DNA of 64,000 nucleotides, from positions 120,577 to 184,576 of the forward strand of contig NZ_SMRP01000016.1 in assembly GCF_004353915.1 (NCBI RefSeq), written 5' to 3'. The notes under the pieces are model-generated. The model searched no databases, was not told where the DNA came from, and saw only the letters and a program-made list of their open reading frames with translations. Shown in pieces: positions 26,276 through 34,991 of this stretch. The stretch comes from Paraburkholderia silviterrae (GTDB lineage: Bacteria; Pseudomonadota; Gammaproteobacteria; Burkholderiales; Burkholderiaceae). A program made the position numbers and the translations under genes. The stretch's first letter is position 1, and the number at the start of each line of letters is the position of its first letter.

Positions 26276-27103
26276 TTAACCCTCAGGCCTCTTGTCGTTG
26301 GCGAGGCAGAGCGCGAAGAGCTGGCGCTGGCTGGAGATGCCGAGGCGCTGATACGCGCGCTTCTGATAGGTCACGACGCTGCTCGGCTTGACGCCCATGC
26401 ATTCGGCGATCCCGGCGGCGCTTCTGCCTTCCAGCACGCCGCGCAGCGCATCGAGCTCGCGCTTCGAAAGCGCCGGGCACAGGCCGCGCAGGCGCGCGAG
26501 CATCAATTGCGGAATGCCCATCTGGCTCTGGCCGCGCAGGGCGTAGTGATGCTTCGTGGCCTCACCGATCAGCGGTGCTAGCGACTCGACCAGCTCGACC
26601 TCGGCTGGCTGGAAATTGCCGGCAGCGCGCTCGCGATAGAGATTCACCGAAAGCCAGATATCGGCGGCGGGTTGCAGCAGCAACGAGAGCCGATCGGAAA
26701 CATTGGGCGTGGCGTAGCAGGCGTGGCGATAGCCGTCGTGAGCGATGTCCTCGCTCGATTGCCAGTGCAGCACCAGTGACGAACCCGGCTTGCCGGCCGA
26801 GTCGCCGCCGACGATCTGCTGATTGCCGTCGAGTGCGTAGAAGAGCCGCGAATAAGTGTCGGCGACGTCACGCAGGAACCGGCCGCCGCGATGGTCGGCG
26901 ACCGAAACAGTACGCGGACGGTTGCCGAATTCGTACGCGAACACCGTGCATTGCGACACCGAGGTGGCTGGCCCGAGCATGTTGAGGACCTCGGTGGCGA
27001 GCGCGTTGGTGTCGTCGCGGCCAATCGAGGAGATGAGGCTGGTGACGCGAGACAGGTCGAATTGGCCCGTTTGTCTCGGTCGGTCAAGACGCCAGTGACG
27101 CAT
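26276..27103 (-). CDS. LuxR-family transcriptional regulator
   Basis: A 275-residue regulator with a C-terminal LuxR helix-turn-helix (residues about 210-270: LCPALSKRELDALRGVLEGR, SAAGIAECMGVKPSSVVTYQ, then KRAYQRLGISSQRQLFALCL) and an N-terminal domain of about 200 residues of unknown ligand. It lacks a receiver domain. It is transcribed in the same direction as, and 258 bases upstream of, the flavin hydroxylase, so it is a likely regulator of that gene. The start is uncertain: ATG 27103 has a poor ribosome-binding site, but upstream codons look non-coding. Confidence 0.8.
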   Translation of the reverse strand: MRHWRLDRPRQTGQFDLSRVTSLISSIGRDDTNALATEVLNMLGPATSVSQCTVFAYEFGNRPRTVSVADHRGGRFLRDVADTYSRLFYALDGNQQIVGGDSAGKPGSSLVLHWQSSEDIAHDGYRHACYATPNVSDRLSLLLQPAADIWLSVNLYRERAAGNFQPAEVELVESLAPLIGEATKHHYALRGQSQMGIPQLMLARLRGLCPALSKRELDALRGVLEGRSAAGIAECMGVKPSSVVTYQKRAYQRLGISSQRQLFALCLANDKRPEG

Positions 27104-27361
27104 GTTTCTGAAGGGAAAACGGCGGAAATCGGCTGCTATGGCAGGGCAGCCCAGAGTAGCACCGATTCGCACGTCTGCGTAAGCCTTCCAGAACGCCAAG
27201 CGCGCCAGAAAAGGGCCGGTTCGACGCGTGACACCCGGAGTGAGCCGGCAGTCGAGCGGCAAGCAAGAAAGCGTCCAGTTAGGGTAATCTCCATACTTCG
27301 TGCTGCACCTGCACACAAGTTTCCTTTCTGATCAAAACGTCTTCGCGCAGGAAATCCCGAT

Positions 27362-28387
27362 ATGTGGACGCTTCCCACCGCCATCCCACCCGATTTCGGT
27401 ACCGGGGCGGTATTTTTCAGCGTGCTCGTGACGCAGCTCGGCGTGCCGGTTCCCGCCGCGCCGGTGCTGATCCTGGCGGGCACGATGGCGGCGGGCGGCG
27501 AGGCGTCGTATGGGAGTCTGCTGCTGGCGGCGATCGTTGCCACCTTGTTCGCCGATTCGCTCTGGTTCACGGCGGGCCGCATGCGTGGACGCCGCCTGCT
27601 CAATTCACTCGTGCGCTTCTCGCTTTCTCTCGATACGACCATTCGTGTCGCGCGCAACGTGTTCGAGCGCCACGGTGCGCCCATTCTCGCGGTGGCGAAG
27701 TTCGTGCCCGGTCTGGGTCTCATGTCCGCGCCGCTGCTTGGCACGACGTCGATGGACGTGCGTCTCTTTCTGCTCTGGGACGCAGTGGGGGCAACGCTAT
27801 GGGCCGGCACGTGGCTCATCGGCGGCGCAGCCATGCACGCGCAAATTGCCCGCTTCGCGATGTTCGTGCGCGCCAACGGCTGGACCATCTTCGACGTGCT
27901 CGCGCTGGCCGGCCTGTTGTTTCTCGCCTGGCGCTGGGGGCGCCGCCTGCAGTTGCGCCGCTGGCTGGCTACTCATCGCATCTCGCCCGATCAGCTCGAC
28001 GAGATGATGAAGTCGCCTGTGCCGCCTGTCGTGTTCGATGCGCGGCCGCAAAGCGTGCGCGAAAAGGAGGCCTGGCGCATTCCGGGCGCGCGGCCGCTCA
28101 ATCTCGATTCGAGCGAAGCGCTGGCGCCCGAACTGCTCGCACGGCCCATCGTGGTGTATTGCGTGTGCCCGAACGAGGCGACGGCCAAGCGCATCGTGAG
28201 CCAACTTCGCAGCAAGCACATCTATCATGCTCACGCGCTCAAGGGCGGCCTCGACGCGTGGGAGCGCCACGGCTATCCCGTCGAGCCGCTTTCTTCCGAA
28301 TTCCATGCCGCGCATGCGCGCGAGGACGAGGAATTCGAAGCCGTCGCCGAACAGGAGTTCACGGTTCGGGCCAGCATTTCAGAGTAA
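27362..28387 (+). CDS. DedA-family membrane protein fused to a rhodanese domain
   Basis: A 341-residue fusion. Residues 1-200 are a DedA/SNARE-associated domain with the family motifs VPVPAAPVLILAG and FERHGAPILAVAKFVPGLGLMSAPLLGTTSM, and four or five helices. Residues about 215-315 form a rhodanese domain with the active-site loop beginning at C269 (VVYCVCPNEATAKR), a six-residue loop that fits sulfur transfer. DedA proteins help recycle undecaprenyl phosphate or flip lipids and maintain membrane potential. Fused rhodanese versions are known in Burkholderia and relatives. Why a sulfurtransferase is attached is unknown. It is divergent from the LuxR regulator. Confidence 0.88.
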   Translation: MWTLPTAIPPDFGTGAVFFSVLVTQLGVPVPAAPVLILAGTMAAGGEASYGSLLLAAIVATLFADSLWFTAGRMRGRRLLNSLVRFSLSLDTTIRVARNVFERHGAPILAVAKFVPGLGLMSAPLLGTTSMDVRLFLLWDAVGATLWAGTWLIGGAAMHAQIARFAMFVRANGWTIFDVLALAGLLFLAWRWGRRLQLRRWLATHRISPDQLDEMMKSPVPPVVFDARPQSVREKEAWRIPGARPLNLDSSEALAPELLARPIVVYCVCPNEATAKRIVSQLRSKHIYHAHALKGGLDAWERHGYPVEPLSSEFHAAHAREDEEFEAVAEQEFTVRASISE

Positions 28388-28465
28388 TTCGCTCACGCTT
28401 AGTCGCGGTCCGTTGCGTCGGTTCCGCTGCAGCGGGCCCCCGCATCGTGTGCATCGGCCGTGTCG

Positions 28466-29905
28466 TCAGGCGCGCTGGCGGCGCGAGCCGCCGCCCACGT
28501 TCCGTCCCGCGTCGCGCGCCATCTGTGCATAGCCCCAGATCGAAAGCAGCGTGAGCACGCCTGCGCTCAAAAACGCCAGGCGGAAATCGTCGAGCGTGAA
28601 CGCACGGCCGCTCGATTCGCCGTTGACGCTTGCCGCGACGCGCAGCGCGAGCGCGCCAAACGCGATCCCGAGTCCGTTGGTCATTTGCGCAGCCGCGCTC
28701 CACAGCGTGCTGGCCGCACTCATCTGCGGCTGCGCGACGTCGGCGTAGGCGAGCGTCGCGAGCGTCGAAAATTGCATCGAGCGCGTGACGCCGTACACGA
28801 AGATCACGATCAGCACGATGGCGAGCGGCGCGTCGGGCGTGAGCATGCCGCACGCGATCATCGAAGCGCCGGCAAGCGCCACGTCGACTACCGCGACGAG
28901 CCGAAAGCCCCAGCGCTCGAGAATGCGCGTCGTGAGCGCTTTCATGCCCAGATTGCCCAGCGCGCTCGCGAGCAGCAGCAGCCCCGACTTGAACGCGGAG
29001 AGCCCGAAGCCGATCTGGAACAGCAGCGGCATCAAGTAGGGCGCCGCGCCAATGCCGATGCGCGTGATCGAGCCCGTCACGACCGTGACGGAGAAAGTCG
29101 GAATCGCAAGTGTGGAAACGTCCACAAGCGGATGCGGATGGCGTTTCGCATGAAAGAACGCGATGGCGCCGATCAGCACGCCGGCACCCACGAGGGCTGC
29201 CGCGCGCCATGGGCTCGAGCCCGCCTGGCTCGCGAGTTCCGCGCCGTAGAGTATGGCCGTGAGCGCAGCCCCGCTCAGCACGAGTCCGACGACATCGAGC
29301 GGCCGGCGCTGTTCGCTGCGCAGATTCGGCACCACGGCCGCGATGGCCGCAAGCACGGCAAGGCCGAATGGGATGTTGAGCAGGAAGATCCAGCGCCACG
29401 ACGCATAGGTCGTAATGAAGCCGCCCACCGGCGGCCCGACCACGGGCGCCGCAATGGCTGGCCAGGTGATGGTGGAGATCGCTTGCATCAGGCGGCTCTT
29501 GTCGGTGCTGCGCACCACGATCATGCGGCCCACCGGCACCATCATGGCGCCACCGATGCCTTGCAGCACGCGCGCGGCGACGAACTCCCAGAGATTCTGC
29601 GAGATGCCGCAGAGCACCGAGGCGAATGTGAAGGTCACCACCGCGCCGAAAAACACGGTGCGCGAGCCGCAACGGTCGGCCACCCAGCCGCTTGCCGGGA
29701 TGAAGATGGCAAGCGCGAGCATGTACGCGGTCACGCCGAGGCTGAGGCTGTTCGGCCCAATGCCGAACGAATGCGCCATTTGCGGCAGCGCTGTGGCGAT
29801 CACCGTGGTGTCGAGGTACTCCATGAAGAACGTAGCCGCGACGATGTAGGGCAGCCAGCCGACCGACGCGGCGCTTACCGGGTTGTTGCGTGCATCGTCG
29901 TTCAT
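28466..29905 (-). CDS. DHA2-family MFS efflux transporter
   Basis: A 479-residue, 14-helix drug:H+ antiporter. Motif D1 in helix 1 reads FMEYLDTTVIATALPQMAHSFG; GWVADRCGSRTVF is motif A; GGAMMVPVGRMIVVR and APVVGPPVGGFITTYASWRW follow. It is the closest relative in the window of the transporter at 19398-20801, suggesting an old duplication. The ATG at 29905 has GAGG 9 bases upstream. Two strong TTTCCGATNGGAAA palindromes lie in its promoter region. Substrate unknown. Confidence 0.9.
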   Translation of the reverse strand: MNDDARNNPVSAASVGWLPYIVAATFFMEYLDTTVIATALPQMAHSFGIGPNSLSLGVTAYMLALAIFIPASGWVADRCGSRTVFFGAVVTFTFASVLCGISQNLWEFVAARVLQGIGGAMMVPVGRMIVVRSTDKSRLMQAISTITWPAIAAPVVGPPVGGFITTYASWRWIFLLNIPFGLAVLAAIAAVVPNLRSEQRRPLDVVGLVLSGAALTAILYGAELASQAGSSPWRAAALVGAGVLIGAIAFFHAKRHPHPLVDVSTLAIPTFSVTVVTGSITRIGIGAAPYLMPLLFQIGFGLSAFKSGLLLLASALGNLGMKALTTRILERWGFRLVAVVDVALAGASMIACGMLTPDAPLAIVLIVIFVYGVTRSMQFSTLATLAYADVAQPQMSAASTLWSAAAQMTNGLGIAFGALALRVAASVNGESSGRAFTLDDFRLAFLSAGVLTLLSIWGYAQMARDAGRNVGGGSRRQRA

Positions 29906-29992
29906 CGCGCCGCCTCGTGGCGGGGCTGGAAGCGCGGCATCGGGGGCGAGGGGCAGAGCGAAGGGCGCATCATGAGGCGGTCGGCGGGCAAG

Positions 29993-30068
29993 TTTCCGAT
30001 CGGAATGTCGTGGGTCGGAAGATTGCTGCGCGCGGCCCACTGGAAAGGCCACAGTTTCCGATAGGAAA
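29993..30068. promoter_or_regulatory. Paired TTTCCGATNGGAAA operators before the MFS transporter
   Basis: TTTCCGATCGGAAT at 29993-30006 and TTTCCGATAGGAAA at 30055-30068 are two good palindromes centred 62 bases apart, about six helical turns, in the 280-base gap between the transporter and the small gene at 30182. A regulator binding both could loop the DNA. Confidence 0.55.
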
Positions 30069-30181
30069 GCGCATCTGTACAGCGGCGTTCGTGCTCCGCA
30101 TCGGCCCGGCGGGCGGCGGGGCGCGCTCGTTGGCCGATGGGCGCGCCGCAGCCGCGGTCGCTGCCCGGTGGCGTCGCGCGG

Positions 30182-30358
30182 CTAGTTCGTATCGGTGGAG
30201 CGGAGGATCTCCGCGGCCCCGAGATGAATGGCCAGCGCGAAGAAGTCACGCTCGGCCAGATTCGCCGCTTTGGCGATGGCAAGTGCGCGGTGATGGTCGT
30301 GCGGATGCAGGAGCAGCTTGACTTCGACTTTGGCGGGCGGGTTGAGGGCGGATTCCAC
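30182..30358 (-). CDS. Small ribbon-helix-helix-like protein, GTG start
   Basis: A 58-residue protein that begins at GTG (30358) and ends at TAG. It reads MESALNPPAKVEVKLLLHPH..., with a short basic beta-strand (KVEVKLLL) then two helices (DHHRALAIAKAANL and AERDFFALAIHLGAAEIL), the order seen in Arc/MetJ-type DNA-binding proteins. AAGGAG lies 7 bases upstream of the GTG, a near-ideal ribosome-binding site. An ATG 6 bases upstream is in another frame that reads as non-protein. It sits upstream of and in the same direction as the MFS transporter and could regulate it. The dimer-forming fold and role are inferred. Confidence 0.6.
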   Translation of the reverse strand: MESALNPPAKVEVKLLLHPHDHHRALAIAKAANLAERDFFALAIHLGAAEILRSTDTN

Positions 30359-30891
30359 GGCATGACTCCTTCGGTATTCGGGCGCTTTCGGGCTTTCGGC
30401 CCGTCGCGAGTGCGTAGCCCTTTACCGGTCGCCAGTGCGCGAGCCGCTGGTCGCTGTGCATGTTGCTGCGAACGAGGCGGCGCTAGACGTGGAGTGGGCC
30501 TGAGTTGCCAGCCGCGCCTCGTGCGTGCGCGACGGCGGGATACACGTGCCGGGCGTCAGCGCGGCGCGGGCGATCGTCTTTCGATTGCGAAAGTTCTGCG
30601 GATAAAACGGGAATGAGGCGAGACGGGCGGCGTATACGGCAGGCAAGCGAACTGCATGAGCAAGCAACCTCCGGAATTTTTCTTCTGATGCGGCAGGCCG
30701 CCGCGGGTACTACGGGCGCAAGTATAGTCATGTCCCGCACCAGGGTAAATACCTGGTTGATGCGGCTGGCTCAAATCTTTGTTGCGAATTTTGATGCAAT
30801 CGAGCGCCAATACCGGACGACGCCTCGTCGGCGTGGTCCGGTTCATCGGTATTTCGCGGGATGCATGGAAGGCTGGGCGGGTTGGGGCGGT
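30359..30891. other. Intergenic region, no gene seen
   Basis: About 530 bases between the small ribbon-helix-helix-like gene and the carbonic anhydrase. Long open frames exist on both strands but have arginine/serine-rich, repeat-poor compositions typical of GC-rich non-coding frames. No terminator, palindrome or recognisable protein fragment was found. Confidence 0.4.
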
Positions 30892-31593
30892 TTAACCCGT
30901 GGTGTCTTTGAGCAGCCGGGTGCGCGCCGAGCCGAGGGATTCGAAGCGGCCATGGGTGTCGTCGAAAACGGAAATCGTGCCGTGACCGATGTCGTACACC
31001 CAGCCCTGCAGCTGGAGCTGGCCCTGCGCCACGCGAGCCGCAACCGCCGGATGGGTGCGCAGGTGCGTGAGCTGCAGGCGAACATTTTCCTCGACGAGCG
31101 CCTGCACGATCTGATCGTCGTTCAGCCCGCGCGTTTGCACGACGCTGCGTGCCGCCTCGGCGTTGCGCAGCCACGCTTGCACGGTGGGCATCTCCGCCGT
31201 GGATTCGGGGCCGGCGGCGAGACCCTTCATGGCGCCGCAGTCGGAGTGGCCGCACAGCACGATCTGCCGCACGTTCAGCGCGAGCACGGCGAATTCGACC
31301 ACCGCCGAGACGCCGCCGAGCATTTCCCCGTAGGCCGGCACGATATTGCCGATGTTGCGGCAGACGAACAGCTCGCCGGGACGCGTCTGCGTAATCAATT
31401 CTGGCGAGACGCGCGAATCGGCGCAGGTGATGAACAGCGTGTGCGGCGACTGGCTGTGGGCAAGGCTACGGAACAGCTCCTTGTCGCCTGGAAACACGTT
31501 ACGAGCGAACTCATCCACGCCGTTGAGGAGGTGCAGCAAATCGCAGCCGCACGATTCGGAGTGGACGTCGTGCGAGTGAGGATGGTCTGGCAT
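30892..31593 (-). CDS. Beta-class carbonic anhydrase
   Basis: A 233-residue zinc enzyme for reversible CO2 hydration. The zinc and dyad residues are C57, D59 and R61 in CADSR, then H116 and C119 in GHSDCGAMK. The family block LFVCRNIGNIVP and a conserved C-terminal WVYDIGHGTISVF are present. The N-terminal 20 residues are His- and Cys-rich (HPHSHDVHSESCGCD), unusual for the family and a possible extra metal site. The ATG at 31593 is chosen because it has GAGAG upstream; starts 7 and 11 codons earlier are alternatives. Monocistronic. Confidence 0.93.
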   Translation of the reverse strand: MPDHPHSHDVHSESCGCDLLHLLNGVDEFARNVFPGDKELFRSLAHSQSPHTLFITCADSRVSPELITQTRPGELFVCRNIGNIVPAYGEMLGGVSAVVEFAVLALNVRQIVLCGHSDCGAMKGLAAGPESTAEMPTVQAWLRNAEAARSVVQTRGLNDDQIVQALVEENVRLQLTHLRTHPAVAARVAQGQLQLQGWVYDIGHGTISVFDDTHGRFESLGSARTRLLKDTTG

Positions 31594-32200
31594 GGATGTT
31601 TCTCTCTTTATCATGAATCGACACATTCGAATGGCAGCAGCGGAAGTTTACGCCGAGTCGCGTCCGGCCGCCGCGTTTCGGTTCGGAAAGTTCCGTCCGA
31701 ACGTACGTTTTCCCGTTTTCCGCTCGTCACATGCCTGTGCGAGTGGTCATCTGCGCGTAAAACACGGTATCGCGCACGAGCTTGCCGCGCGGCACCGGTC
31801 TGCCGGCCTCAAATACGTACTGTCTCACGCACAAGGCGCGGGTTATGCAACGTCGAGCCTGAATATCGGGCTTCGGTGCGCTACGCGCTGTGCCTTATTC
31901 GTCATACGACCGGCCAGTCGGTCGACCTGGCTCGCGCGAGTGCTCTGGTGAACCTTGCGTAGCCCCCGCGAGCCATGTCGAGGTCCGAAGACGTGCGTCC
32001 ACCGGGGCTGGCGGGGCAGGATTGTACTTGACGCAAAAATATATGCGAGGGGCGGTAGAGAAATGTCGGAGGCGCCTGCTCCGGAGCCACACAGCGGGAT
32101 CGACTTGCCGGGCTGATTCCACGCCGCTGGTATTTACTTCGGATATCGAATTGATTGGTCTGGCCACGGGACCAGGGTGACGCTCGCGCGCCGATGCGCC
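31594..32200. other. Intergenic region, no gene seen
   Basis: About 600 bases between the carbonic anhydrase start and the end of the MFS gene. A TTTCGGTTCGGAAA near-palindrome at about 31677-31690 might be a control site for the carbonic anhydrase. Open frames here look like chance frames. It may be a decayed gene, but I recognise no fragment. Confidence 0.35.
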
Positions 32201-33445
32201 TCAGGATTCCACGGCGTGGCGCGCGGCTCCGGCGCGCCGGCCGGGCATGAAATACCACACGCCGGCGAGCACTTGCAGTGCGATCAGGCCGGTCCACACC
32301 GCTTGATGCGCGACGACGGGATAGTGGCCGTCCACGGCGCTCCAGTGGCCGAGCGCTGCGCCAATCGCGATCTGCGCGACGAAGATGCCAATGAAGATGA
32401 CGAGCGTGAATGTGGTATTGACGCGGCCGATCAGGCGCGGGGGGAAGTGTTCGGCGAGCACGGCATAAGTGAGGATGCCGGTGCTGCCCAGCGCGCCATA
32501 CGCGGCCCACAGGAACGCGGCGGGCAACGGCACGCGCGCCGCGAGCAGCACCTGGACGAGCACGAAGAGCCCCATCGTGACGCCAGAAAAGCGTGCGACG
32601 CTTACGCCGTATTGCTCGAAGGTCCGCGCGAGCGCACCGAAGCCGATGTTGCCGACGATGAACGCGCCGCCGAGCACGGAAACGAGCGAGGCTGCGCGCG
32701 AAGCCACCTCGGTCGTGCCGGCGGGCGCCATGTCGCGCAGGAACGCGCCTACCCACAGCGACTGCATCGCGTAGAACACGATCTGCGTGAAGGCAGAGAA
32801 CGTCGCGGATTTCCAGAACGCATGGCTGCGCAGGATGTGCGCGGTGCCCTTGAACTGCTCGAGCACGCTCGCCTGGTGGTGCGTGTCGCGCGTGCGCGGG
32901 CCGCCGATCCAGATGATGGTGGCGACGGCCGCGGTGAGCACGGCGAGTCCGACGCTAACGTTGCGCCACGGCACAATCGTGAGCAGCCAGGAGAGCGGGG
33001 CGCCGACCGCAACGCCGCCGAGGCCTCCAACGGCCATCACGAGTCCGTTGACGAGCGTGAGCTGGGCGACCGGGAAGTGCTGGGCTGTGGCCTTGAACGC
33101 GCCGCCGAGGCACACCGACACGCCCACGCCAACCAGCAGACGCCCAATCATCATCGCGGCCATGCTGTGAGAAAGGCCGAACACGAGTGCGCCGGCGGCG
33201 GCCACCAGCATCACGCACGCGGTCACGCGGCGCGGGCCGAAGTGGTCGAGCAGCACGCCGGCGGGGATCTGGGCGCCCGCGAAGCCCAGGAAATAGAGGC
33301 TCGTGAGCGTGCCCAGATCGGTGGCGCTAAGGCCCATTTCGTGCGTCAGGAACGGCGCGAAGCCGAGATTGACGCCGCGAAAAAGGTACGAAATGAAATA
33401 GCCGAGCGCAAAAACGGCGAATACGCGCAATCTAAGTGCGGTCAT
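32201..33445 (-). CDS. MFS transporter (12-helix)
   Basis: A 414-residue MFS protein of the anion/nitrate or cyanate type. It has FALGYFISYLFRGVNLGFAPFL in helix 1, then the 2-3 loop LLDHFGPRRVTACVML (motif A-like), GRLLVGVGVSVCLGGAFKA and a WRNVSVGLAVL segment in the 5-6 loop. Twelve helices are expected. It is divergent from the LysR gene at 33560 with only 114 bases between, so that protein is the likely regulator. Substrate unknown. Confidence 0.85.
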   Translation of the reverse strand: MTALRLRVFAVFALGYFISYLFRGVNLGFAPFLTHEMGLSATDLGTLTSLYFLGFAGAQIPAGVLLDHFGPRRVTACVMLVAAAGALVFGLSHSMAAMMIGRLLVGVGVSVCLGGAFKATAQHFPVAQLTLVNGLVMAVGGLGGVAVGAPLSWLLTIVPWRNVSVGLAVLTAAVATIIWIGGPRTRDTHHQASVLEQFKGTAHILRSHAFWKSATFSAFTQIVFYAMQSLWVGAFLRDMAPAGTTEVASRAASLVSVLGGAFIVGNIGFGALARTFEQYGVSVARFSGVTMGLFVLVQVLLAARVPLPAAFLWAAYGALGSTGILTYAVLAEHFPPRLIGRVNTTFTLVIFIGIFVAQIAIGAALGHWSAVDGHYPVVAHQAVWTGLIALQVLAGVWYFMPGRRAGAARHAVES

Positions 33446-33559
33446 GATGCGAGCGAGGCCCGAAAGCGGATCGAATGGCTGGGTCCCGATTATTGGCGAG
33501 AAGCCGGCCGCGAGGCCAGCGAGAGATTTCAGCCGCGATTGTGAGTAGAATTTGACGTC

Positions 33560-34441
33560 ATGTCACGACCGCTCCCTCCCTTGCAGGCCCTGCGCGCGCT
33601 AGAAGCGGCGGCGCGCCGGCGCAGTTTCAGCCGCGCGGCGGAAGAATTGCATTTGACGCACAGTGCGGTGAGCCATCACCTGCGCGCCCTCGAAGCGGAG
33701 CTCGGCGTCGAGCTTTTTCGCCGCGCGGGCAGCCGCATGATCCCCACGGCGGCCGGTGCGCAGCTTGCCGAGCGCGTGCGGCGCAACCTCGAAGGCTTGC
33801 GCGACGCGCTCGATGCCACACGTCCGGGCGTGAGCGGCGTGACGCGGCTCGAACTGAGCGTGATGTCCGATTTCGCCTCGGTCTGGCTGATTCCGCGTCT
33901 GGGCGACTTCTACGACCGCCATCCCAACGTCGATCTGTCGTTGCGCATGCACGCCGACGTCACGCCGCCCGATCCCTATCCATTCGATATCGGCATCTGG
34001 CACAGGCGCGTGGAAGAGCCGGGTTTTCAGATCCGCAAGCTGCTCGACGACCAGGTGGTGGCCGTCTGCAGCCCCGCTCTGCTCGCGCGCTACCCGGCAT
34101 TTCGTATGGAAGATCTCGCCTCCATGCCGTTGCTGCGTTTCTCGCGCCGCTCGTGGCTCGACTTCTTCGAGGCGGCAGGCGTGGCGGGAGACGAGCCCGA
34201 GCGCGGGCCGGTATTCGACGACGCCGGCCTCCTGCTGCAGGCCGCGGTGGCCGGGCAAGGAGCGGCCACGGCGCGCCTGCAGCTCGCGCGCCGCTTCATC
34301 GATCGCGGCGAGCTGGTGCAGTTGGGGCAGGTGCGCATTCCCGCATCGCTGGACTATTACTTCACGTGGCGCGAGGGCCATCCGCGCGAAGCGGCAATCC
34401 AGCAGTTCTACCGCTGGGTGAAAGCCCAGCTCGTCAATTGA
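33560..34441 (+). CDS. GcvA-type LysR transcriptional regulator
   Basis: A 293-residue LysR protein. The opening LPPLQALRALEAAARRRSFSRAAEELHLTHSAVSHHLRALE is characteristic of the GcvA subgroup. The effector domain includes WLIPRLGDFYDRHPNVDLSL and DIGIWHRRVEEPGFQIRKLLDDQVVAVCSP. It is divergent from the adjacent MFS transporter, its probable target. The gene ends before a 550-base palindrome-rich intergenic region. Confidence 0.88.
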   Translation: MSRPLPPLQALRALEAAARRRSFSRAAEELHLTHSAVSHHLRALEAELGVELFRRAGSRMIPTAAGAQLAERVRRNLEGLRDALDATRPGVSGVTRLELSVMSDFASVWLIPRLGDFYDRHPNVDLSLRMHADVTPPDPYPFDIGIWHRRVEEPGFQIRKLLDDQVVAVCSPALLARYPAFRMEDLASMPLLRFSRRSWLDFFEAAGVAGDEPERGPVFDDAGLLLQAAVAGQGAATARLQLARRFIDRGELVQLGQVRIPASLDYYFTWREGHPREAAIQQFYRWVKAQLVN

Positions 34442-34505
34442 CAAGCGCTATTTCCTTGCATGAGTAAATGCGGGTAAAACCTGTGTCCGCGCCTGTCAAC
34501 GGCAT

Positions 34506-34534
34506 CTTATCGACAAGCGTTGCTCGTCGATAAG
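34506..34534. repeat. 29-base inverted repeat
   Basis: CTTATCGAC (34506-34514) and GTCGATAAG (34526-34534) pair perfectly. Inner AGC/GCT pairs extend the hairpin. No T tract follows, so it is not an ordinary terminator. Confidence 0.75.
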
Positions 34535-34667
34535 GACGCACAATGCTGCACGAGTCCAATGGACAAATTGCGGGCGAATGCGGTTGTTATTCACGGCGCA
34601 TGCACCTGATTGACTCATTTTCCGAAATGATTGTGTTGGCCGTCCGTGAAGGGAATGGGTTTGCTGT

Positions 34668-34688
34668 AAATGCTATTCAATAGCATTT
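34668..34688. repeat. 21-bp perfect palindrome
   Basis: AAATGCTATT, one central C, then AATAGCATTT: ten perfect base pairs around a single centre base. This geometry fits an operator or a recombinase site better than an RNA hairpin. Confidence 0.8.
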
Positions 34689-34869
34689 CTTGATCTGAGC
34701 CCGTTCCGGCGTGTGAAGCGGCGTGCTGGCGCGGGTTGCAGGGTCCGTGGGTTGGCCCCCGTGAATCCTCTGCGGAGTGAGCTGAAGTGGAGGTAAAGTG
34801 CATTCGGGCGAAATGGTGGCAGCGACACCTTTCACATCAAGTTCGAAATAAATGGAGTATCGTTACTCC

Positions 34870-34905
34870 CCAATGCGATCTCCGCGGCGAGATCAGCCGC
34901 ATTGG
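34870..34905 (+). repeat. Hairpin in the leader of the BON gene
   Basis: CCAATGCG (34870-34877) pairs with CGCATTGG (34898-34905), and ATCTC pairs with GAGAT inside, with a CAGC bulge. It may structure the 5' UTR. Confidence 0.55.
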
Positions 34906-34991
34906 CAGCGTCTGTTTACCGGTAGTGAATGGTGTGTAGTGCACGGGTCCCTCGAGGGCCATCAAAAAACTGTGACAACAGGAGAAACCGC

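Larger units (their letters stand above)
34442..34991. other. Palindrome-rich intergenic region
   Basis: About 550 bases with no supported gene. Three notable inverted repeats occur at 34506-34534, 34668-34688 and 34870-34905, listed separately. A GGAGAAA ribosome-binding site for the BON-domain gene lies at the end. Confidence 0.5.

Noticed and set aside
31592..31951. Plus-strand frame of 119 codons between the carbonic anhydrase and MFS genes
   Set aside because: No ribosome-binding site, chance-like composition and it begins inside the carbonic anhydrase start region.
30505..31962. Long plus-strand open frame across the carbonic anhydrase
   Set aside because: It is the antisense shadow of a well-supported carbonic anhydrase gene and has chance-like composition.
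34615..34803. Minus-strand 62-codon frame in the palindrome-rich gap
   Set aside because: No ribosome-binding site, Ser/His/Pro-rich composition, and it spans the 21-bp palindrome.
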